NCBI GenBank assembly: GCA_964019165.1
Contig: OZ025280.1
Coordinates: forward strand, 7,620,428-7,684,427
Origin: Mastigias papua
Taxonomy: Eukaryota > Cnidaria > Scyphozoa > Rhizostomeae > Mastigiidae
DNA length: 64,000 nt
Direction of reading: 5' to 3'
Shown here: in pieces, positions 56,100 through 64,000 of the stretch
How positions within the stretch are numbered: position 1 is the first letter of the stretch
How the letters are laid out: every line of letters begins with the position of its first letter
The notes under the pieces: generated by a model
Told to the model about the DNA's origin: nothing
What the model saw: the letters and a program-made list of their open reading frames with translations, nothing else
Databases searched by the model: none
Translations under genes and position numbers: made by a program

Positions 56100-56374
56100 T
56101 TCCAGTAATATTGACACGTAACCAGCAAGATAATCTAACAATATGTAAAACCAAATACACACCCCACCCCGCAAAACAAAAAGCGGAGCCCCGAAAGTCA
56201 AACAGAAGAAAAACACTTAGCTGAGAGGGGTACGGTCGGTACGCCCTCGGGCTTGAAACGGCGAGCAAACCACTGAACAACGAACAGATGCAGCATCGAG
56301 GAAATTTTGCAGCAAACCAGGATACCGGCGGAACAGTTGCGTAGCATCAAATAGAAAACTCACTGGGCGCCAAA

Positions 56375-56651
56375 TGTAGCTCTTGGTTATACATGGACCA
56401 AGGCTGTCCCATGTATCGCAGGTTCGACGAATGAAAATTAGGTTCTGCTACGTAACATCTATCTTCAACAAAACTCAAGAGCTAACTAACTAAAACTAAT
56501 CAATACTAGGATACATAAGCAGCTTATTAAATTAAAAGATCAATTAACAAAATAGTTCAATTGTCAGTTTGGCACATCAAAAATTAGGTACGGTGCCACA
56601 GTAATCTGTTCGTCTCTCTCAACCAATGGGGGTCGTTTCCTGCACCCTACA
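56375..56651 (-). repeat. Gypsy 5' LTR (relative to the element)
   Basis: 277 bp; differs from the other copy by one indel and about two substitutions. Confidence 0.93.
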
Positions 56652-57549
56652 TTTGCAGCACGAAGAGGTTTGCCATCGCTTTTTATAAGTGATAACGCCA
56701 AAAGTTTTAAGTCGGCATCAAGGGAAGTAAAGGGAATGTTACGTTCTCCTAGACTGGGTGAAGGTCTAGTGAGAAAGGGGGTTAGATGGCAGTTTATAAT
56801 AGATAGAAGTCCATGGCAAGGAGGCGCTTGGGAAAGGCTTATTAGAAGCGTAAAGCGTTGTCTAAAAAAGGTAATTGGTCGCGCATATCTGACGCACATG
56901 GAATTAAGTACTATTCTAACAGAAGTCGAAGCGGTTATTAATTGTAGGCCAATTACATACGTATATGATGATGTGGACGGAATTTCGTATCCACTGACAC
57001 CATCTCAATTGATAAATGGCAAGAACCTATCACTGCTACCCCAAGACAGGTACTTCGAAATGGTAAGTACGTATGAATCGCTGTCCAAACGAGCCAAATA
57101 TCATAAGACCCTATTACATTAGTTCAACAAACGATGGAAAAAAGAGTATTTAACGGGTCTAATGGAAGTTTACTGACCAAATGACAAACAACAAGAGCCT
57201 AATGTATCTCAGTAGGGGATATAGTCCTTTTGAAAGATGAAAGTAAGAAACGTGCTTTTTGGAAATTATGTAAAATCATCCAGTTAATTGTAGGCACAGA
57301 TGGAAGAGTGAGGTCAGCCAAGATACAGATTGCTGGTGAAAAAAGCAAGGGTAAGGTATTTAGACGTTCTCTAAAGTTACTTGTTACTTTAGAAATCGCT
57401 TGCAAAGAACCTATTTGTACCACAGAGAATAAACGAATTATGCCTATAACGCATGCGCAGAAGGCAGATCAGCCGATTACGCGATCAAAACGCGCCGCAG
57501 CGACCTTAGGAGAATTTTTAAGAAGAGACAATGCTGACAATATGTAGTT
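56652..57549 (+). pseudogene. BEL/Pao integrase, 3' half, and C-terminal domain
   Basis: The catalytic core resumes directly after the gypsy LTR with ARRGLPSLFISDNAKSF (second catalytic Asp) and DRSPWQGGAWERLIRSVKR (third acidic residue in AWE), then the DUF5641-like tail. The frame stops at 57122, and stops and frame changes occur to about 57229. The tail resumes at 57230-57549 (FRRSLKLLVTLE, then a basic end). Dead copy. Confidence 0.85.
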
Positions 57550-57676
57550 CTTATGATATTGCTTAATTAATTTCATTCATGCTTCAAAGACTTTGTTAGT
57601 TATGTTCACGTTGTTAAAGCTTATGGTTAAGTTTTGTTATTGTAAATTGAGTGAATTCAGTTCAATTGGGGGAGTA

Positions 57677-57819
57677 TGTTGTGAAGTCAGTATGTCATAT
57701 ACGTCATCGTAGTTATAGATTCACACGTGCTCGCCCCAGTCTCTGTAGTTTGTAAATATGCGTTTTATTGATTTGTTAGTTTAGTTGTGAGTTATGCTGA
57801 GAGAATTATGATCACAATA
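57677..57819 (+). repeat. BEL/Pao 3' LTR
   Basis: 143 bp, TGTTGTGAAGTC to CACAATA, preceded by the polypurine tract and followed by the AGCAA duplication. Confidence 0.92.
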
Positions 57820-57824
57820 AGCAA

Positions 57825-59118
57825 TCATCAAATAGAAACTACTCTTGGGCTCCTTCAATTGGCAAATTGCACAGGGATACTGCTTAGATACATAGGCTCA
57901 TTTATTTAGTACGTCCGCACGAAGGGGGGAGGTGGTCAGGCAAAGCGTACGATTGCGTACAAAAGGAAGGGGGTTGACACACTTATGTGTGTACATAAAA
58001 TAAGGAAATCAGTCGTCTCTGCATGTATCCTGCAATATTTTCGTTTGCAAAAAGACTTCATCATACCCACCACCGCAGTTGTAGAAGTCTGTCATCTAAT
58101 TTTTCATTAAAATACTATTTGTAATGATCGCTTTACAAATGCCTTAAACAAGTTTTTCTCCGTGGTTTTGGATGACTAGAAACTTTCCGTTAGACATGGG
58201 GGATCAATTAACCTAGAGTATGTATGCAAGAGGGGAGAGGTACATAAAAAGCGTACCTGTGCATACGGATGGGGAGGGGGTCGAATTTTACCAATCTTTT
58301 ACGTAAGTACTAAATGAAAGACCCCATGTAGGATAGATGCGTACAGATGTCTCCGCCATAAACTGTATGCGTATTCATACTTTAGACTACATGACTGGAT
58401 ACATGCTTCTTAGTAATTGTGCTATTTCAAATTTTGTTGTCTTCTTGTTCTTTAGAGTCTGTTTTGCTCCCAATCTAACGTTATTTTGCAATAGTGATTA
58501 GCTAAATCTCCTATCAATAATGGAAGATGAATGCTGTTCAAAACAGAAAGCAGAAGAGTCAAAATTCCATTAAATTTTCTAGTGTCACGTACCAATGCTA
58601 TAAATGGAAAAATGAACACTGATGTAAAATATGAAAAAATTATTTACACGTTGTGTTTATAAGAAAAGCACTTTTTGCCTTAGCCTCAACTTTCTTAACT
58701 TCTCTCCAAAATGAGGATGAGATGTTCCCAAGATTTAATTTTTTGCTGGAGCAAATTGACTGAAAGAGATTGCCATTAATTACTATAAAGATGTTTGATC
58801 TTTGTTATCCAAAATTATCAAAGACAATTTTCGTTCTTTGTAAACGAGCTAGCAAAGAATGAGCTAATATCGATTTCTGGCACATAAAGAGATTACCTAT
58901 GGAGCTTGAGCTTTGAGATTTTCTTAACATTTTCCTAAAGTTTTGACCTTTTGAGCCTCATTTTCTGTCAGCCTTTTCTTATCAAAAACAACGTGTATTT
59001 AGTGTAACGGTTTGGAATGAAAATACTTCAGTTATAAAGTCAGAAGCAAATACGTATATATGTTTATAAGCAAAATAATCGAAAGAGGTTTAAATATGGG
59101 GTAAACGGGCTGCAAATA
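57825..59118. other. Intergenic stretch without recognised genes
   Basis: Contains loosely similar GC-richer patches near 57920-58000 and 58220-58290 (GTACATAAAA with GGGGGAGG-like runs) that may be one old repeat in two copies. Otherwise AT-rich and unassigned. Confidence 0.3.
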
Positions 59119-59126
59119 GCTTAGCG

Positions 59127-59329
59127 GAGGGGCCACCAACCTTTTTGCAACTGAGAGCTATTCCAAGGGGATTGACTAATACAAAGGGCTACCTACCACT
59201 TTGACAACATGATCTTACACAACAAAGTTATACGGTTTTTACAGCTAGGTTTTAGAACAGGGCAACGGGTGCTTGATGGGGAAGCCGCGGGCGATCTGGT
59301 GTCCGCGGGTACTGGGTTGGTGGCCCCTG
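59127..59329. mobile_element. hAT-like MITE, 203 bp, with 8-bp target duplication
   Basis: Ends GAGGGGCCACCAACC and, inverted, CAGGGGCCACCAACC: 15-bp TIRs with one mismatch. Flanks GCTTAGCG (59119-59126) and GCTTAGAG (59330-59337) form an 8-bp duplication with one mismatch. CAGGGG ends plus 8-bp duplications are characteristic of hAT transposons. No transposase. Confidence 0.82.
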
Positions 59330-59337
59330 GCTTAGAG

Positions 59338-61699
59338 AATATATGATTGGGCTTGTGGGCAAGCAATGGGTATTGGTTAATCAAAATTAATGTGCAAAGT
59401 CAAAAATCCTCAGATGAAACAATTTAATCATATCAAAACATTTAGTTACTTCCAAAGACTCCATTGACAGTAAGGTATTCTAGTAAATGTTGCAATATTT
59501 TCAAATGAACTTTAGCTGTTGTAACTGTATATAGTAGCATCAGATGGAGGCCTCCTCGCTAACGCTTGGTAATCACTGTGACCTTAAGTGATCTTCAGTG
59601 AGCTCAGGTGTGTTTATCTACACGAATTTAAATGTTTTTCAAAATTGAGATAAATCCAAGTCAAACCCACTGCAACTATAAATGTATTGAATTGATCCTA
59701 TCTACGTTGAGAAGTTTTTGAAATCGGAAAGCACATATCAAGGGCGCCACTCATGATGCCAATCAGTATGGATAACCATGAACAGGGACAGGACCAATAA
59801 GAGATTGGCTGATTTGATACGACTAGTGCTATAACAAATACTGATGTAGGCATTCGATACTGGAAACTTTGAAACATCAGGAATATGTTCAGCTTACACG
59901 AATTACACCAGAGAGGTTATATCATTCCTCTGCGAGCAACGAGAAATTCCTTTTAAGGCCAGTCATTATATAGATTGATCGTTCTCGTTCACTTTCCCAT
60001 CCCCCCAAAACAAAAGAAACATTAGCTTTAATTTCAGAAGATGCGTTACTAATGCCAAACTCGATGGAATCATGTAGCAACGTTCTTTGCACATCAGAAC
60101 TTTTAACTAACAGATCATAAAGTTTGATCTGTGAGTTTAACTCTTTCGGGATCTTAAGTGTGTTGAAGACAAAAATTTCAAGATCAATATCATACATACT
60201 GTATCCTTAAGTAAACTTGCCACAATAAACACCAGTAAGATCAATTAAGATATACGTTCCAGCAAAAATTCTTAAAAAGCGGGAGTTCCGTATATTTTTG
60301 CTAAAACAAACGGGGGGAAATGGGAAGTGTATAACTTCTTGCTTAAACTAACTTTTTCTATACGGAAATATACTAAGACATGCTTATTCTTCTTAGCATT
60401 TTGCTAAGTTTCATAAACTGTGAAATTTTGCCATTTTACATGCATCTTTAATCTCACTAACATTCAAGAATATCTCAAAGAAATGACCAATGATAACCTT
60501 ATACAACCATCACACAAAATGTGTAAATGATCAACATGCTACTCAATAGCTGCTTTCCTGTATTTCATTAGAAGCCCTTCTAAAAGCTTTCATATACCAC
60601 ACTCTATATGAACTTGCTTAGCGGTCCCTGCTTCTACCAGCCTGTCTGTCTTCTAGGCAACTATTGTTAAAGTATATTTGTCCAGCTTTCACTCAAAAAT
60701 ATGCACGTTAAATTTAAACTTCATCAACAATTATTATCAATACTAAAGTGAATTGTCTTAAGCAGCATGGGAGAATAATGTTTTCCCACATGAATAAACT
60801 AAAACTTGAAAGGAGAAATATTTTAGGAATATTTCTGCAAAATTGAGTCTGTATACGTGAAATGTGCTTGGGGAGGGCCCATTCAGCAGTTCTTACAAAA
60901 GAGAGCATATGCTGAAGATACCGGGGAAATTGCTTTAACCATAGGACCTCATATCTCCTGTTTGCAGTAATATTCTGAAAAGGGAAGCTGCAAAGTTTTA
61001 GAAAAATCTTTCTGCTGCATGAAAATATAAAAATTTTCCTGGAAAAGAGAAATATCGCGTGCAACATCAACTTTTTGTATGAGGTGTTTTTTATACAGCA
61101 AAGAGCCTATGATGCCATCTTTGTTTCTGAAACTGATCAAAATGAGTTTCTCTTCACTTTCTATTGACTTTTACATATTTTGATTGCAAATGAGGATGTA
61201 AACAAATGAATTGATTGGCTGAAAATATTTCCCCCCCCCTTGCTGTCTTAAGCAATACACGATTTTTCTTTAAAACCTGTCGCTCAAAGTGCATAAACGT
61301 ACCCTTACTATGTCGTAACTAAATAGCTCTAAAACGCGGACGATTTGGATCAAAAGCGGGAGAATGGGAGAATTACCGAAAAACCAGGAGTCTCCTCGAA
61401 AAACTAGATTGGAATATATTGTAAAATCACTTTAAGATTGCAGTGAGTACTACCAAGCTTTAGACTCTAATATTGATATATCCACTAAGGCTCGTACTTG
61501 TACATATTTAATTTTTGAATTGATTACGTACAAATAGCGAACTTGAAGCCGTCATTCAGCATAATAAGATACAACTTAGATACGGTTAGAAATACACTGG
61601 TAAAATAAAATTGAAATGGTGTCAAATGCAGTAATGTGAGCTTCTAAATATAAAGAGAGAAATTCAAAACGATGAGGCATAGGTTTTATCGATAATCCA
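59338..61699. other. Stretch with one doubtful open frame (59922-60197, minus strand)
   Basis: Mostly AT-rich. A 91-codon minus-strand frame (LEIFVFNTLKIPKELNSQIK at its start) follows a possible GGATACAG acceptor and has gene-like composition, but no domain or partner exon was recognised. Nothing else is supported. Confidence 0.25.
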
Positions 61700-61911
61700 T
61701 CAAACATTATGTGTTGCATAGCTTTTGTTGTCAAAGCCTATACTGCCTTTTTCTCCGAAGGAGCTTCGTGCTGAGCCTCCCATTGACTCAAATGGAACGC
61801 TTTGTAGCTGCAGCTTCCCAACTGATTCTTGGCGCTTTTTGTAAATAATCACTATCAACACTACGATGATCACGACGCAAACAGCAACAACAACACCAAC
61901 GATTACTCCAG
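61700..61911 (-). CDS. G7: last exon of a single-pass membrane protein
   Basis: Acceptor TGTTGATCTTGTAG at 61912-61925 opens a phase-1 exon (X|CT GGA) that codes one long membrane helix (VIVGVVVAVCVVIIVVLIVI), a stop-transfer YKKRQ, and a cytoplasmic tail of about 40 residues with Gly/Ser-rich and DNKSYATHNV end. The phase-1 junction before the helix suits extracellular modules such as Ig or EGF repeats upstream, at higher coordinates, but none was identified before the window ends. There is no class I PDZ motif. The receptor or adhesion-molecule reading is inference. Confidence 0.6.
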
Positions 61912-61972
61912 CTACAAGATCAACATATAACATAATGAGTAAGTAAGTCATGAAATCAAAATACAGTCAAAC

Positions 61973-62020
61973 TCGCCTGAATCAGGTTTGCCTAAGTCAG
62001 GTTCACTTACCTTTGTGAGA
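61973..62020. mobile_element. Possible pogo/Tigger-like transposon end
   Basis: CAGTCAAACTCGCCTGAATC after TA, then AAGTCAGGTTCACTTA, resembles the terminal repeat of pogo-group elements. The other end was not found. Confidence 0.3.
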
Positions 62021-62198
62021 CTCATAGAGAATTTCTTGTCTTTCAAGCGATTAAGCTTAATTGCTAAGTAGTCAGTGTCTTCTAGAATCTTCGTTTCCTT
62101 CCAATAACTGTCTCAATGCCTGAGCTACTGCCAGTTTCCAGTATCGTTGAAGACTCTGAATCTGAGGTTCATCTCTTGGAAGGCGTGTTCCTCTTCCG

Positions 62199-62457
<259 letters not shown>

Positions 62458-62469
62458 ACATGACCTACG

Positions 62470-62704
62470 TTGTGGGGACAGATATGTAGCTACACACCAG
62501 CCTTGTGGGGACTGTCGTACTTGTGGGGACAATTTTTCTGTCCCCACAAGGTACATTGCCTAGATGCCTTTAAAACGTCATTTGCAGACCTTCTACACGG
62601 TTTTCGTGATGTCCCCACAAGGTGTGTGTATGGTGTGTATGTGTATATTTGTGGGGACATTTTAACACTCATGTCACTTTTCCAACCTAGTGCTTGTGGG
62701 GACA
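62470..62704. repeat. Cluster of seven TTGTGGGGAC(A) motifs in both orientations
   Basis: Plus orientation near 62470, 62503, 62521, 62649 and 62694; reverse orientation at 62539-62550 and 62610-62621. The pair at 62520-62531 and 62539-62550 is a perfect 12-bp inverted repeat with a 7-nt loop. Confidence 0.85.
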
Positions 62705-62744
62705 AATTATACACAAACTGAAAAAATCCTATTTCTGACCACAT

Positions 62745-63540
62745 TCATTCATTACTACATCAGCCAAACTGTTTCTCTTTTAAAATCGTATCTATGAAGT
62801 CCTAAATTACCGTTAAAACTAGCTTAACTCTGCCAGGATTATTGACTGCAAAATTCAACACAATTTATATTTGATTTCCCTGAAAATCACATTCTGTAAT
62901 CATTGATATCCCTTTGCAGTAGACTCACTTTGTGCAATTGTAGATCAAAGTTGCGTATATATATTTGGGGAATGTGTGGACTGTGGTGAGAGCATAGCTG
63001 TGGATTGCACTGACGTTAAACGAGTTTCAACTATCGAGTTGCTTTCTTTTACTTAGAGATCGAACGAAAGTTTGAAAATGACTCTTTCCACCATGTATTG
63101 AGTGAACTGAATAAGCATATGGGGAATGAAAGTAAATAGGAAAGTTGTTCATCGAAGTATATCCATGTGTTTTATGTTCAAATCCACATTGTTGTTCTAT
63201 CCCCAATTATTAATTTTCAGATCATATTTGAAACCCAAATATCATTCATGATCCCCGATTATGTATTGCTGAAGAGTAGCTATATAGCTTTTTTGAGACT
63301 TATCCTATAGTACTGAGCTCGTCCAATTCTGTGTTGTGTTGCTAGTAACATTTGGGGAACATCTATCATAAAATTTGCTCATCTCATTGTCTGTACTTTA
63401 TGTTATATAACATAAATATCTTCAGAAGGAGTGCGTATATATTTCTACAACATATTCATATATCTACTGTGAACCCCAAAAGTATCTACATATCAATGTT
63501 TGAACTATATGCTTATATACCTTACATTTCCCCAGAACGT
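62745..63540. other. AT-rich stretch without recognised genes
   Basis: No exon, RNA gene or repeat end was recognised. Any upstream exons of G7 in this stretch were not found. Confidence 0.3.
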
Positions 63541-63541
63541 G

Positions 63542-63543
<2 letters not shown>

Positions 63544-63597
<54 letters not shown>
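63544..63597. repeat. (TA)n microsatellite
   Basis: About 27 TA units adjoining the inverted-repeat element at 63645. Confidence 0.97.
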
Positions 63598-63599
<2 letters not shown>

Positions 63600-63644
63600 T
63601 GACTCAAATTGCTCCAATCACAAAGAAATTTCTAAAGACATAAA

Positions 63645-63867
<223 letters not shown>

Positions 63868-64000
63868 GCGCCTGAAGAGCCCGCAAGAACGGGTGAAACT
63901 AGTAGCGGAAAAATTTGTCACTTGAAGATTCAGAGTCATTTCTGTGATTTTTCTATTTTTTGACTGTGAACAGATTAAATCTTTTCTTGAGGGTCTATAT

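Larger units (their letters stand above)
49334..56651 (-). mobile_element. Ty3/gypsy LTR retrotransposon nested in the BEL element, apparently full length
   Basis: About 7.3 kb with direct LTRs of 278 and 277 bp that differ at about three positions (near 1%). Coding is on the minus strand: gag then pol, with integrase last, the Ty3/gypsy order. A primer-binding site (TGGCGCCCAGTGAG on the minus strand, 56372-56359) lies two bases after the 5' LTR, and a polypurine tract (AGAGGGGGAGTA) sits next to the 3' LTR at 49612-49623. Both ORFs are uninterrupted. It is young and may be or recently have been mobile. Confidence 0.93.
44463..57819 (+). mobile_element. BEL/Pao LTR retrotransposon, defective, interrupted by a Ty3/gypsy element
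   Basis: Two 143-bp LTRs in direct orientation flank gag-pol domains in BEL/Pao order. Five-base target duplications AGCAA lie at 44458-44462 and 57820-57824. A primer-binding site (TGGCGCCCAAACG) starts at 44609 and a purine-rich tract (TTGGGGGAGTA) precedes the 3' LTR. Without the insert the element is about 6 kb, normal for the family. Coding is broken by at least three frameshifts, a stop, and the gypsy insertion in the integrase. Confidence 0.92.

Overview
This is nuclear DNA of an animal, most likely an AT-rich invertebrate; the species cannot be named from the sequence. The evidence is split genes with GT-AG introns, long (TA)n and (TG)n microsatellites, and a mix of metazoan repeats: BEL/Pao and Ty3/gypsy LTR elements, RTE-like and CR1/jockey-like LINEs, a Penelope-like element, and hAT-like and Harbinger-like MITEs.

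Bases 1-28,000 are gene-bearing. Six genes were assembled by hand from exon, phase and splice-site evidence: G1 (-, 1-1242, runs off the window), G2 (+, 5347-7872), G3 (-, 13701-18638), G4 (-, 19040-20337 plus a doubtful first exon), G5 (+, 24211-25999) and G6 (-, 26651-27902). Nearly all follow one plan: a short 5' exon, usually coding a signal peptide and ending in phase 1, then exons for a charged, low-complexity, probably secreted protein of about 250-460 residues. None matches a family I recognise. G3 and G5 share a C-terminal domain, so at least part of the group is a diverged paralogous cluster. This is the best candidate for an undescribed system; a secreted matrix, mucus or defence role is only a guess. 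A head-to-head Penelope-like palindrome lies in G2's first intron region and a LINE fragment between G2 and G3.

Bases 28,000-38,200 are mostly non-coding, with a Harbinger-like element (32031-33338) and a field of GC-rich hairpin repeats (36.1-37.7 kb). Bases 38,230-44,395 are the 3' end of an RTE-like LINE in which one 98-bp coding segment has expanded to 60 tandem copies. Bases 44,463-57,819 are a BEL/Pao element with 143-bp LTRs and an AGCAA target duplication; its integrase gene is split by a younger Ty3/gypsy element (49,334-56,651) with near-identical LTRs and long intact reading frames.

Bases 57,820-64,000 hold a hAT-like MITE, the last exon of a single-pass membrane protein (61700-61911), a cluster of TTGTGGGGACA motifs and long (TA)n/(TG)n tracts. 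Gene models have no transcript support; start exons are the least certain parts.
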